Made by a program: the position numbers and the translations under genes | The notes under the pieces: generated by a model | What the model saw: only the letters and a program-made list of their open reading frames with translations | What the model was told of the DNA's origin: nothing | Database searches by the model: none | NCBI RefSeq assembly: GCF_030848805.1 | Contig: NC_092360.1 | Location: forward strand, 19,571,701 to 19,635,700 | Length of the DNA: 64,000 bases | Source: Temnothorax longispinosus | Taxonomy: Eukaryota; Arthropoda; Insecta; Hymenoptera; Formicidae | Reading direction: 5' to 3' | Shown here: positions 47,201 to 62,100 of the stretch, piece after piece | Layout: each line of letters opens with the position of its first letter | Numbering within the stretch: the stretch's first letter is position 1

Positions 47201-50136
47201 TTTTTTATTATTACGTTTCTCAAAGTTGTTATAATATCGTGTGGGTAAGCGAAAAATTGCATTATCGTAACATCCGAGGACGTGAACGAATGCGGCGAAC
47301 GCAGGATGTGCAGAGAGCTAGTATGTCAACTACCACATTGACTTACAGTAATATAATCGTATATAATGTAACAATGCAAATTATAATTAACAACGTATAA
47401 TTACATACTATGAAAGAACAATGAAGTTTCGGTTTCAACTGGCAAAAATTTGTCTCGAAATTATCCGTCGAACAGCGCGACGCGAAGAATGAGAACATAA
47501 TTTTCGCGGCGAGACTGCGCGAAGTCGCCCGATCGAAGAACAAGAGTCGCCCGTAGAAAAAAAGGGGCGGAGAACTACATTAAATCTTTTATCATCTCGC
47601 AACATGCTCAATAATAACCGATAGTCTCAAGTTGTAAAGAAGAACGCGAACTCGTATCCTCTTACTGCGACGGGGGCGGCTTTAACGGCGCCCACAAAAG
47701 CATATCCTTACCGCAACAAATTACGATGTTTTCCAATTTAAAGTACGGGAAAAAGAATTTTATTAATCGGCAAACGCGATTCCTCTTCATTAAGAATATT
47801 GCGTGACGGGTAAGTCCCGTCGGAATTAAATTATGAAGTTTAATCGAGACGATCTGGGAAATTCATTGTTTACGTAAGGAGACGAACAATGGGACGAGGA
47901 AGAGGATACGGGCTCGTCCTTGAATATTTATTTTTATACGTACATATATCACGTAACTCAACGAGCGATTGCGACTGTCTTTCTTTGCGATCGACGATAC
48001 GCGTGTGAGAACTTATTATAGAGATTAAAGAACGTACGATCATATTTCATCGCTAAAAATCCTCGAAGTGCAGGAAAATTTTGTCATTCTTTCGCCTTGG
48101 CACTCTTGTAATTCGTCGTAGTCGCATCAATTGCAACTGCGTCGTACGAATAAATCGAAAGAGTCGCTCGTCGAGTTGCCAATATCGGGTGTATAAAACG
48201 AAGAGAAAGCTCGTGTCGAGCTCGTCGACTACGTCTACGTTAATTATGATTAATCGATTCGCGCATTAATCGATAATGATTATTAATCATACTATTGATC
48301 GTCGCTTTGCTTGCTACGATCGTCGAAACAAAAAGGAATACAGGATCGAGGAGAAAAACAATGCATGAGTATCTTCTGTTTTTACATTACTCGCTTGTAC
48401 TAATTGTAAGTCTCTTTAAGCTCCCTCCCCGATGATCGTGCTCTGCTCGACGAGATGAACCGGGAGGTCTCAATGAGAGAAGGCGCATCCGAGTAAATTA
48501 CAAAGATGCGTGAGGAAAGCGCTAAATGGATCAAGGCGCTGTCCTTGATCCTTTCGATTGTCAGACAATGCAAAATTAATCATTGGCGCACAAACGTTTT
48601 CTTCTACGTATTAAAAATTCGCCTCGAGAAAAAGGATTTCAGAATAATAATAATTTACGTCACGTAAAACGATAAATTCCGTTCAAGCATACGGCAAGAA
48701 ACTTTATGTAATTGTAGAGAGTTACAAGTTAATCGCATAGCATTCCTAACGTTATCTCATCTCGCGTAAAACGTTATTATGTCGAATAACATTGCATGAC
48801 GCATTACATCAACGAGGAGTGCGTAAAACTTTTACACGCCAGCGGTCATGCTGGTGCTCATATATTGTCGATCCTCTCCGCATAAACGTGAAACTATTGT
48901 ATTATATGATTCCGTTTCTGTATTATTCGACGCGGCGATCGCTTCGTTTATTATCGGCATTGGGCCACGATCGACTCAGCGCACCCTCGGCTCGCATCGA
49001 AAAACGTTCCGTCATTACTTACTGACACAATGTATATATATACGAGTTTATCGAGCATGATACCTGTAATAGCATCCGCGCTCCCATCGAAGAACGGAGA
49101 GAAAAAACTAGAAAAGACTTCAGACTCGTGCTTCAGCAATGAATAAGGGAGAAAGGAAAAAGAGAAAAGCCGTATATGGCTTGTGTGTACGTGAGTATAC
49201 GTGTATGTGTGAATGTATTTTTATACGTTTACATTTGTGTACGTGTATGTGTTTGTGTGTGTGTGTCAATATGAGAGTTGACCTCGACGTAGCACTAATA
49301 AATTCTTTACCCGTCGTGAGTCCGGAGAATCTATCTAAGGACCCAGCTCTAAAGATCCGCTACTTAAGAAGATTAAACCGACGAGAAGTGCAACATTAAC
49401 GAAATATCGATAGAAATTTATAATGTATAATATATATTATTTATATATAATATATATATTTATATGTAATATATACCATAAATGACTTTTGTATATATAT
49501 ATATATATATTATGTATATGTATATATAATCATATATATTCATCCATTCGTCTAATATATATATTATATATACTCTGGAAGGCGACAGTAGAGAGACTAC
49601 TGAAGTAAATGCATAATAATATACGCAAAAAACGAAGACATCGATTTTGAAATTTCTCTCTTGCCAGTCGTATCACTCTTCTTTTTATTTTATTTTTGCG
49701 GGGACCGTATTTCTTCCCCACGCGCATTTCTCCGTTCGTCGGCTTCGTCTTTTCCTTGCGATAGCTTTTCAGATTCATTCGATAAATCAGCATCTATACC
49801 GCGTTTGTTTTTCTTTTTTATATCCTTTACAGCGCAAATAATGCAACATACGATCAGCAACCTTAGAAATACATCGAAGAATCTCGCGTAAAATCCTAGT
49901 GAGATCCAAAAATGATAGCGTCCCAGGTTCTCGCTCGTTTCTGTCATGAGAATATAGCAAGATTCCAAGATAAGGAGATAGAGCGAAAGAGAGAGAGAGA
50001 AAGAAATTGATAGAGAGCGAAAGAGAAAGGATGAAAGAGAGAAAAAGAGAGAGAGCCCTGAGTGATAACAAGGAAGATGAATGACGAGGAATGAAGTGAA
50101 AAATGGGTACAAGTCTAAGAAAAAATAAATATTCGC
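44291..50136. other. AT-rich region between the LTR remnant and Pkc53E, including its 3' UTR
   Basis: No convincing gene. The part nearest 50136 must contain the 3' UTR of the minus-strand kinase gene. TTTATT (AATAAA on the - strand) occurs at 49684-49689 and 49689-49694, about 450 bases past the stop codon. Purine-rich (GA) stretches lie at 46138-46250 and 49978-50055, and a TATA-rich run at about 49420-49575. Confidence 0.5.
49420..49575. repeat. TA-rich simple sequence
   Basis: Overlapping TATATA and ATATAT runs with few interruptions, in the presumed 3' flank of the kinase gene. Confidence 0.85.
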
Positions 50137-50289
50137 TTAAACATGTTGCACGAACTCCGGATTGAGATACGAGAAACCCATAAATTCCGTCTGGTCCAAA
50201 TTCATCATGAACAGCTTATCCGTGGGGGTCAGATCTGTCTTCTCCGAGGTGAATTGCTTGTCGAAATTACTCACATCCTTACGATGTTG
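50137..50289 (-). CDS. Pkc53E: Pkc53E terminal exon: AGC-kinase tail and stop
   Basis: After TTTGTGCAG it encodes VSNFDKQFTSEKTDLTPTDK, with the turn-motif threonine, and MMNLDQTEFMGFSYLNPEFV, with the hydrophobic motif. It ends QHV and TAA at 50137-50139. The preceding intron is only 66 bases. Confidence 0.95.
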   Translation of the reverse strand, partial: QHRKDVSNFDKQFTSEKTDLTPTDKLFMMNLDQTEFMGFSYLNPEFVQHV

Positions 50290-53200
50290 CTGCACAAACA
50301 AGAATAATTCGTTTTAGACATTTTTTTCAAAAACATCTGAAACAAAAATACTTACAATTTTTGGCTTAAAAGGTGGCTGCACCTCGCGATTCTCTATCTT
50401 CTCCCAATCAATGCGCCGGAAAAATGCGTGGCTTCGCACATCGTCCTCGCCGCGCATTCCGCATCCCAGTCTCTTGCTCGGATTCTTCGTGAGAAACTGC
50501 GACAAACGAATTTTTGTGCGTAAGCTAAAAATTTCTAATCAGCTGGACGTATTATACACATATTCGCACATTTGAATAGGCTACACTTTTGTTGAACATT
50601 TTTATTATTAGTTTTTAGGACTACACTGCAAATCCTTTAGCTGAAGCTTTTCTTACACATTTCTTGCCGTTTTAAACCACATTATTTAACACGATTGAAC
50701 GTATTAACTTTTAATTTAATACGATTAAACGTGTAAATGATAATAACACATAATTTAACACACATGAGAAAAACATGTAAAAAGAATTTCAGTCAAGTGT
50801 GTCATTTTTATGCGTGTAAAAATAACACTTGAATTCGCAGTGTATTTACAAATCTATAGAGTTTACATTATAATCTTAACAGAAACTGTCACTTAATTAT
50901 TCAACATTAAAATTCAAGAAATTGCGCCAATTTCTCCCGACATTTCTACTGAAAAAAAATCCTGAACTTTTTCTTATAAAGTTCTTTATAATGTATTTAA
51001 ATAAATCTCTCGAGACTCCGTATAAGCGTCTAAACTCATTTAAATTCCAGAAAGCTCTAGAGATAATACGGGCATATAGAAGACACGCATACCGCTTTAC
51101 AAACTTCTTTGGCTTCTTTAGACAGACTCTTCGGGTAACTGACATTGTGGTCCGTGATCGCGGAAAAAAGTTCATCCTCATCTTCGCCGTCGAACGGTGG
51201 CTGACCCACTAACATCTCGTAGAGTAAAACACCGTAAGCCCACCAGTCCACGGATTTCCCGTAAGGTTGATATAGGATGATCTGCGCAGAAATGAGAAAC
51301 TCCGACAAGTAAAACAACACCGAAGTTCCGCTTATTGGATATCCAAAAATATACAACGCATTTCTTGCGATATTTAAGTCGACCTTTCGCAGCCCAAATT
51401 TCGTGTTAATATATATTGTTATATAACATGCATTTTTTAAAAATAAATTGCTCCTCGCAAATTAAACTTCATCTACCGTTCAATGTAAAGTTGATTGTAT
51501 CTCAGCAAAAAACTTTAATTTGAAGCTTAATTAGCGGGATACAGAATGTTGATATTAGAACAGTTGTGAGAAAAGATAATTTTCCCGTACATTTCTGTCA
51601 AGGAAAGATCGATTTAAAATTTCATAAAGAATGGCAGTATATTCCATCACTCACGCGTCAATATTTTGCAACATCTTGGTCATACAAGTTTTGTTTAAAC
51701 ATTTACCTCGGGCGCGATGTAATCGGGCGTGCCGCAGAAGGTTTTGGTAGTCTTGTCGCCGGTAATGCCCTCCTTGCACATGCCGAAGTCCGCGATTTTT
51801 ATGTGACCGTCCTGGTCCAGCAAGACATTGTCCAGTTTGAGATCGCGGTAGACGATGCCGCGCAAATGCAGGAAGAACAAGCCGATTGCTATTTCAGACG
51901 AGTAGAATCTGTAAACGAGGCGAGCGGCGCGTGAAGCACAAGGCCAACGTATACTCGTCGTCGAGATCGATTCCAAGAATGAGATTTACGTTGAAACTGC
52001 GCGGAACGCCGTGAATGCGGAATAAAATAATGAAACCGGCGGCATTACGGACACGGTTAACGAGTAAAAATTAAGGTCACGACGACGATGGCGATAACGA
52101 CAAAGCGAAGCCAGGCGGCGGCGCGTACGTCCGCCGTCGACGAGACACATCTCCCGGGTGTACAATCGGTTTTCATTTCGTATTCGGAACGTGTTGAGAA
52201 AGTTCGACAACGTGAATCGCTCGAGAGTTCCCGTCCACGGCGTTCCCACGTCGTCGTCGTCGCCTCTCACGGCGCTTTAATAGAGTTAAGGATATCGATC
52301 CGCAAGTTAAAGCAGAGCACGTTCATGAACACTAAAATACTCACACTGCCACCGGCTCTTTAAATTTGCCACACTGCTGTATTTGGTACATCAGATCGCC
52401 GCCGTTCACGTATTCCATCACGAAGTACAGGCGATCCTGAAGCGGAAAGCAGAAAGCGGATCTTTGTAAGCCGTGTAAGCAAGTGTCTCGGTTAATCTTT
52501 CATTGCGTTTCGCATCGTTCGTATACGAGAGAGCTTGTATACTCTTTGCTCGACGCTCCTCATTGCGGAAATTTTAATAGGAAACTTAACCAGAGCGGAT
52601 TAATTCATTTTGATAACGTTTGAATCAAACTTTGAAAAGATAAATGAATGAAAGTTTTATTTTTTTAGCAATTTAAAATGGATTATGGTTTATAGTAGAA
52701 TTCTCGTAATTTTTTTAAGCTAAATATATTCAAGGTATTTAATATCTCTTTTAAAAATTACACTATACAAAGATTTCAGGTATAAATAGAAATAAACACA
52801 GTCATACAATTTGTAATTATTTAATTAAATGTGTAATTCTCTCAAAGCTGTATTCAATCATAATCGTAAATAAAGAATGTATGTAATTCAAACGAGCAAA
52901 GAAAGTATTGTATGTACCATCGTTTGAAAACAAGAATGCAATTGCACCAGGAAGGGCGGCTTGTTCGAAAGCGCGAGTACACGTTTCTCAACCATCGTGC
53001 ATTCCACATCGTCGTCCTGGATAATGATGTCCTTCTTTAAGATTTTGATGGCGTACAGTTCATCCGTGCCTTTTCTTTCCGCCAGCAAGACCTTGAATTG
53101 AATTCATTGATTATATTGAGAGATGCGATTGCGGCCGATCGCGAGGTAAAGTAGCCGTTTTTCAAGATTGTTAAAACTTACCTTGCCAAAGCTGCCTTTG

Positions 53201-56200
53201 CCAAGTACCATTAAGAAATTGAAGTCGCTAGCTCGTATCAGATCGCTCTTGCCCATGTTGTGCGGCACATCTTTGTCCTGGGTCGTGTGTGTCTTTTTCG
53301 TCACCGAAGTTTTCTGAATATAGTCAACGAAAGTATAAATCATGCCGGGACTGGACAATCGTCATTTAAAATACAAAATAAAAAGTAACATTTCAGATGA
53401 ATTTTTAATATCATTTCAAATATTATGTAAAATCACCTCGTTATCTTTATCGAAAAGCTATATCAGCCATTTTAAACTAATTATTTCAAAATAACTTTTT
53501 ATTTTAACTTAGCTTTAACTTATTTTGTATTTTAAAAATAAATCACGAGTCGCTAAATTGCCCAGTAAGTAAATACCCGCATTTTAGTTTTGAGCTCGGC
53601 GAGGTCGACGCCTTCTTCAGGAACAGGTACATTGTAGAACTCTCCTTCCTCTTGAGTGAGAAGCTTGAACCACCCACTTGCAGGCGCTTTAATAAGCTCC
53701 GATATGCCAAAGGATAGGGATCCCATAAAATCGTTTCTGGATGTTCGATCCCAGTCCCATACCTCGATCAACAGCCGCCTGTCTTTATCCTCGGGTTTGA
53801 GGTCGCTAATGGTAAAAGCCAGATTGCTTAAGCGCTGCTTTTATCTTACGGAGGTAGTAATCCTTGCAATCTCCCCTAACTCAATCTCAAGATGTGACTT
53901 TTCTATACTTCGATGATCTTGTAATTTGTCATAAAGTAGAGAGCTTGACATATAATTATTTATGAGTTATATTTGAAGAACTACTAATCTATTGTGTAAT
54001 TCATCAACGTCGATAAAATAGAATAACTTGGTAAGATTTAAGACAAATTACGCATTACAAATATTTACTATAATCTTTTAGTTAATATATTTTGTAATTT
54101 AGAAAATATTTTGTCAAAATCGAATCTATAAGGTTTATTTTATTTCATGATTTTAATTCGATAAATAAATTAGAAACATATCTAGCATTTTAAGTTACGT
54201 AATGTTCCAGCTCATCAAGCTTAGCTGGAAAGAAACATCTCGAAACTTCATCGTTAGAGGAATAATTTTAATTCTCGAGTAAAGAAAACTAATTGTCCGA
54301 TGCGAATTTGGTGCTCGATTAGTGTAACGAAGCGACTTACAAAATGATTGTCTCGTTCCATTCTGGATTTAAGTTCGACTTGATTGTCTTTGTTTTCTTC
54401 TTCACGTTGTCCGAATCCGGGATTAGCTTCAGCTTAACATAAGGATCCGATAGCCCATTCGGATCCATGGGAATGAGATTTCGTCCCTCTCGCACTGCGA
54501 ACGAACAAATCGAGGTTTTTTTTTTTCGGAAAGAATTCGCGAACAGGAAGACGCGAGATAGCTGCGGAGCATGCACTTATCCGGAAAACGAGTTTCACGT
54601 TCAGAGTACTTTGAAATTAAGTATCGATTGCTAAAAAAATTCTCGCAAACAAACTGCAAGATACACCGAGAATTATCAAATATCAATTGTAAGTTTTGAA
54701 ACATATATAATTTATTATTTTTTTCATTATTAATCGTAATATTTATGCATTTTTAAAATTAATTCATAACATAATGTTCTTAAACTATTTAAAATTGAAC
54801 GCATGCTTAAATAAGGCTCTCTTCACTTTTTATTAAGCTTCTTTTCTTGAACGGATTCCATCGATTTTTCTTATAAACTGCCCGAAAATCATTAATATAA
54901 TTTCTATTTTATATATTTTACGTCAGATATGAACGACGTTTTATAATAATGTAATTAATAACCTACTGGCTGGAGGTGAAACGTGGCTAAGAAGAATGTA
55001 ATTAAGAGGAGAAAAATCACGTTTTGTTTTGCACGAAGAAACCTCTAATCCATTTTACCGCTATAATTTTAATTAAACCTCGAGAACATGACGGTAATAT
55101 CCTGGTAACACGATCGGGCTCGCCGCGAATGAGTTCGAAGAAACCTAATTTTCGAGATAATCGACAGGTGATAAGAGCTTCGAGGCAGCCGACGCGCGAC
55201 GTACCGCTTCTTCGGCGATGCTTATCGAGTCACTTAGATGCTGCGATACGCGACAAGATGACATTGCGCGGGTGCCATGGTATTTCACAAGTTTATTGCA
55301 GGGTATTGCGTAATCCGTAAACGCTAACACCACGTTCGATGATCAAATTTTACGTTGATCCGCGAAGCTTATGATAAAAGTTAGCTTAAATAAAACTTTA
55401 CTTGAATTTATATTTATTGTAATGTTTATATTTTTTCACAATTTATATTGCTAGCAAAGTAAAACAATTTTGCAAATAATTGCATCAAAAAATATTTTAC
55501 ATTAATTTAATAAAATTGAGTAATAAATGTTCATAAACGTTATACAATTTCACGAATAAATTACACTTGCAATTGTTATTCATACTTCATACCATACAGC
55601 TTTTATTTAATATAAAATGTATGTAATGTAAAATGTAAAGCAACTGCACAAATAATTTATCGCGGAATGTTTAATTCTTTTGTAAAATATGATGCGTACG
55701 CGCGTGTACCTACGTTGAATGTATGTATTCATGTAAATACAGCTAAAATATGTATTTGCTCTTCTTTTGTTCCTTTTTTTTTAGTCATTATATTGTGACA
55801 CAACTTTGAGAGACAAGATGCTACACACAAAGCTATTACTTATTTTTAACGACCGCTTGTTAATTAGTTGTCAAGTTTCTTTGTAACTTGAATACCAGTT
55901 AAAATATGCATAGAGCAAAAAATTATTAACGAAGATGTTAAGTATAACATCGTTATGATTCAGGCGCTCGCGACCTCCGAAACCAGATATTTGTGGTGCA
56001 GTTAAGTTCCGCCAGGAATATCTCGTAATAGTATCACCCTCGGTGAACCGATTTGACAAGAGCCATGGAAAATTTAATGCAAATGCACTCTAACTATGGC
56101 GAATTTAGGAGGATGACGATGGATATCGGCGCGTTAGTGCCGCGGCTGCGGGTAATTACGCTCTCAGGTTGTAACGGGGTATTCAGGGCTATTACGTCCT

Positions 56201-59046
56201 TACGATAATAACGCCTGCGTTCACCTGGCCCTTACAAGGCTCGATATATCGCGGGCGATCATAGATAACGACCAATAACAACTCCGACGCCGTTGTTACA
56301 ACCTACATCCTTATTTAGGACGAAATGATCATCCTCGTCGACAGTGACATTGTACGGTTTCATTAAATCGGGCATTCAAAAAGGGAGGCGCTCTCTAATT
56401 AATTTTAATGAGCAAGAATATTCATAAGAAGCCCAGCTAGTAAAGAGCCACTAATAACGAAAGCTATTATTATCGCGCCGTTTAACGATCGCCTTCCCTT
56501 TTACATCATCTATCTTTATCTCGAATGATCGTTAGAAATTCGTTTCGGATTATTCGTTTGTCGCAATCGACGATTTAAGCATACCTAATTTATTTATTTA
56601 TGGTAGGTTTTCATTAAAGAAGAAGACAAGGATGTGTGTGTGTGCTTTCTTGACCGCGCGGCCGCGGAATGATCTCATCTCTCATCGTAAAAACGACCTC
56701 CGCAAACACATTATGAAGATTCAATATGTGTGACGCGTCTTAGCACTCACTATATATTGTGATTTAAACCGGGAATCTTTTTTTTGCGGCGTAATTAAAT
56801 ACAGATGTGTTCATTAATTAAATTAAAAGTCCGCCTTCCATATTCAAATATTAAACGAATGGAACATGGTTTTTCAACATTATTTTACCTGCGTAGAAAT
56901 TGCAAGAAGATTAAATATTTTTTTTGAATTATTGAATATAGTACCAAATAAATTAGTAAAAATAAAATTCTGGTATACACCAGTTTTTTAATTTTACTAA
57001 TCCCTTATTATAATATTGCGATTAACAAAATTGTATAATGTTCAACATAGTGTTTTGGAGTTTCCTCTTTTTTGACTTATATATAGAAAAATATTAAAAG
57101 AAAGTAATTACGTTTTGTATTAAATGCTTTTCTAAACCTTCTTGTGTCACAAGACGGAGAAAACATATTTTATATCACTGAAAATAATGGCTCACATCAC
57201 CATGAAATGCTGCCATAAATTAATGATTACAAAATTAATCTTTGTCATCAATTCTGTTCTTCGTAACATTATATAATAATGGGTGTGGCATAACTGCCTT
57301 ACGATATACCTACTAATAAAATCTCGGATAGCGAAAAACGAGAGTTCGGCGTTCATTAACGATAACTGCAGACATAAAAGTTATTATATAAAAATAATAC
57401 AAACTATATGCATACAAACATAATTGTATGAAATATAGTATTATCGATTAACTTGTGACACTGAAACAATTCTTTAATATTGAAAAACGCAAAAGAGAAA
57501 AAAAGAGACAGGCCGGCATAAATTCTAAGACAAAAAAATTGAAAGCGATAAGAGCGCAAGTATATATAAGAATTTTAAACCTACCTTCTATGGATAGCTT
57601 GCTACCGGCACATGAGATGTGCAGGTGTATACGACCACGTCTTTCGGTGTGATCGCATCCGCATAGATTCGGCACGCTCTCCTCGCACCTCTTGTGCACG
57701 TTCATGTCGCATGCTACATCATCAGATTATCATCGATTATATCATTGTCGACCATCAATAATCTCTGTGTTTCTTTCAATGTTGCCGCGGGAAGATCGAT
57801 TCGTTGTGTCATTATTTTCCAGCCGACCAACGAAATTCGCAGCTGGCGCTCGAATTATGCGAGACTGCTCGTCCGCCACTTTTAAGTATTCTTAAATCGG
57901 CTACGTTACTTCTGATATTTCAAAGCTTAAAATCTTCGAGCGCAGCTGCGGTTACGCATACGTACGCGTGGGAGATTCATGGAGATTCAGGGAGATAAAT
58001 GAGTTATTTACTTCGAAAGCGGTGTATCACGTTTTAAAGAGATGATTCAGATATATTGTTACAATCTTTAAAATTGAATTCTTCAGTTATATAAGCTGAC
58101 GTCTAGATACATAAGACAAAAAGCTACTATAATTTTTACTACAGAAAAATGATCTTTGTGTTCATTCGTCACAATAAAAATACAACGATAAAAAAACTCA
58201 GATATTTACATGTTTCTCTTGTTTAAAATATCGATTTATAACATTGCACGGTTATATAACGTTTCATTGTGACTACAGCGTTTGCGTTATAACATTATCT
58301 CAGTTAAAACCGCTTTCAAAATAATTCGCTATACTTATTAGAACATCGAGACGATTTATATTCCAAAATACGGGAAAGACGTTCGCTCTTTTTCATGTTA
58401 ATGAGAATAGCATCTACAAGCATTCAGTGGGAACCAATGTGAAACGGATGAATGGAATAGCAGAGTGAATCGAATTTAAAAGGCCCAGAGGAAAAGCACG
58501 GCGACGATACAAAAGTATAACTGCTTCCCGCTGATTTGGAGAAAGCTCGTGACGCAAAAATTGAAATACAGCAAATCGGTAAACGAGCTTTTATGAAGAT
58601 GCGACTCGCTCTCCGATCCCATTCATCTGATTTTATTGTAAATCGTAATTGTTCGATAATAAACGTAAAATCATTTTGGGCCTGTACATTATAAAGGAAA
58701 AAAAGTTCTTTTATGTAAACTATGAGTATGATCTCGTTTCTCGTTTGCGTTTACATTCCCACGCGTACATATGTAAAATACTCTACAAGATCTCTCGCTA
58801 TTTGGCGCACGGAGATCTCTACTAACGTAATGAAAAGTCCTATATAAGTATGGTAAATAGTTACATGTGTGGCTGTGTACAGATACATGTCAACGAAAAG
58901 CTAACTGCAGGTAACACGAATGATAATCACGCAAGTGGTCAACACATATAATATGCAATCAGAGTTTCGCATGTCTGCTAGGAAAGGATACACGATTACT
59001 TGAATTCACGCGCTGATAAGTTGACACTGTAAATCTACATGAACGT

Positions 59047-59104
<58 letters not shown>

Positions 59105-62100
59105 TACATGCATGCACACGACAAACATGTTCATGTATATATGAGTATGTGTATGTGTGTATACATATGTATGTGAATTTGTATACAGCGTGCATCAGTG
59201 CGTAGAACACAAAAATACGTACATACGGAGAAATTTTTATTTACATGTAAAAACTGCATGATATTTTTTTCTTCAACTTTTTTTAGATTATTTTTAAGTA
59301 TCCATTATTTCGCGGAATAAGTTTCAAAAAACTACAAGGGAAATATAGCAAAAATTTAAGACGCTAAAGAAAACAAATGAAACACTGAGTAACGCAAATT
59401 CTGTAATAAGTAAGCCACTAATACGCAGCTAAATAGGCAAACTTCATTGTTCACTTAAACTTAAAGACTTTACTTTCTCGAAAACTCTTAACTTAAAATT
59501 TAATTACCAAGATAGTTAGCACTCGTTAAAAAATTGAAAACTTCAATCAAAGAATGGCTTCTTTAGCAAATTTCCCTACAAAGAAATTGATTTCAAGGCT
59601 GTCGAGGAAACTGTCTTTAAAGAAACCGAAATTAAAGTCGGAGGAGATTCAAGAACAATTCGTAACAAACATTAATTCAATTCATTGAGAATTTCGCTGT
59701 ATGCACGCATATATGTCGCATGTACAATCGCTGAAATCGCAATTCTTACTACATTAATTATGTAATTACTTCATTTTAACAGTTATAATAATAATTACTC
59801 GTCCAAGAGAGTGGTGCGTTAAATGACGTAATATATACAATCTATATACATATGTAATACACTGGTGGAGATGCGTATGACGGCGCATCGGTGGGTGTAC
59901 AACACCCGGCGAGATACACACGATGCGCGGGGTTAGAATGCGCCGTGTGAATAAGCGACGAGTGAATAGGCGAACAATGGAGGGTGGTATATTAAAATAC
60001 ATTTCTGCTCGCGCTTTTTGTCGTCGGGGATAGGCACAAGGCGGTCGCCCGTCCATACGACGCGCGACGGAGAGAACGAGAGAAGGAGACCGAGTGGCGA
60101 TACGATATAGTGTGTAGTACAGGCGTGTGATAACACAATCAAAAATGCATCAAGGTCAAAGGTATACCTACATAAGACCATTATACGGCCATCGCGTTAA
60201 TATTCTATTACCGTTGAACAAGTATGAATTACATTTCAAGTATATTTCAAGTAACGTACTCGTTCGAGTCTTGCGGGGGGATGATGCAGTCGATTGGATT
60301 TTCTTACGGCTGAGTGATATCGTACGGAAGATGTTTCATGTGATTGAGGGTTTCCGTAAACGGGCGAGGACTCCTGATGAGATGCGGATGCGATTTCCCC
60401 TTATCTTTCCGTAAGAAAACGTAGAACACGCGCAAATGGCACGTATTTCGTCGCGTCACTGCGACGCCCGGTATACCGTTTCCGTGCCACTCTCGCCTTG
60501 CCGCGTAATATAAAATTCACGGCGAAATACGTGAGCGTCGCCCGGTACACGTTTTCTGTGTCAGTCGGCGTGTAATCGTGCATCTTGTCGTCCGGAAGCT
60601 TTTCCACAGAGCTCTCGCAAGACGAGGGGCGACGGTGAGATAGCGAGGGTACAAGTGGGTACGAGCGAACGTGAGGTGGTGGGTCTTCTCGACGGCGAGG
60701 GCGGGGAAGGGGAAGAGGAGATGCTTCTTCCGAGTGCATCGAGAGGGATGATTACGCGGTCTAAAGCTCGTATAAAACCCGTAGCGCGAATGTCGAAGCG
60801 CAAAAAGTGAACCGCACTCGAGTGAAGGACCCTGGTTTTTAAAGTGAGATCTTCTGCAGACGTTTAAAGATACGGTGAAATAAGCGGTATGATCGCGTGC
60901 GCGTTCCGTATTTTTCAGGATAATCTCGAATTTAAATTACCGTACGTGTCTCCTTGCTCCGAGTGACGCGCTAAAAGCGATACGATTCCATCAGAAAGCT
61001 CGAATTTCAATGCCGTAAAAACTCGTAAAAATGACCTCTATGTTTATTTGTAATTAGAGTATCAGTAAAGATTGAATCTATCGAAGTCGTATCTTACGTT
61101 TCAAATTCTAACAGAAAAAAGTCGTGAACTCGTCTCGAAAAATATTAAATGTTCATTCTTTTTCGCTATACATATATTCCAGATATATTAATACCTATAT
61201 GTAATTAAAATTAAAATTATTTTATTTTATACCTTTAGCAAAAATTGCAAACTATTTTAGATTAAAGTCACGGAGCTTTGAAAGGTTTCAAGAAGAGGTT
61301 AAAGCATTCTAATTAATTTCTTAAATTTCTAATGTTTCTATTTGCACGGAATAATGTAAAAAATAGATAATTGAGTAAAAAGATAATTATCATAATGCAT
61401 CGCTTTTGCTGAATTTGAAAGACACAATTTCTTTTTCATGAAAGATGTATAATTTTGATAAAAAAGTATATGTATGTATAATGCAATACACTTTCTATCA
61501 CATTATAAATGTCTTTGGTCTTCTTAGTCGACTCTTGAATGGTTTCGGTTAATAAAGTTAGCGATGAAAACGATTGACCATATTCGTTGGGTTTCCGCAC
61601 ACGTATATTCCATAATCAAATTTCTATAATCAAATTGATTGCTCCGATGAATCAAGCTCAACCGACTCTTCTGTTTGTTAAATGTATTCAGGAAATTCCT
61701 ACGGTTTTATCAGAGACTGTCGTCAATCACGACGTTGTTTGCACGTATAAATATGCTTGCACCGCGACATGTGTATTCGCGCGATGTATATCCAAAAAAG
61801 CTCGCTGCATCGCAATTTTAGAGCAGTTTGTTTGGCGACCCCGAAAGTGACAAAAGCGACGAAAAAAACATCGCCGTTTTCTAGCTGAAAAGCTGGACTG
61901 GACGATACGTGCGTTATAGCCTCGAGGCTCTAGCTAAATAATGCACGTTCCATAAAATTTATTCGACTTTCGACAGTTGTAATGGCGCGGCGCGCAAAAG
62001 ACCGGTTGCAACCGCGAAAACGAGAAACTCGAGGAGAAACTCGCGAAAATAAAGAGCGACGCGAGCGGTACTATCGCACTAATTCGTGATTACTCTGATG

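Noticed and set aside
48401..48507. Short + strand stretch ending in DEMNREVSMREGASE and a stop
   Set aside because: It looks like a C-terminal exon but is only about 25 codons, has a weak acceptor and no upstream partner exon.
49270..49399. + frame ending RYLRRLNRREVQH
   Set aside because: Protein-like wording in one frame only, preceded by GT-repeat translation, with no acceptor or partner exon. It lies in the presumed 3' flank of the kinase gene.
60401..60803. 112- and 80-residue minus-strand frames in the kinase intron
   Set aside because: Pro/Arg-rich translations of a CpG-rich block with frames open on both strands. No motif and no phase-compatible strong donor toward the next kinase exon was found.
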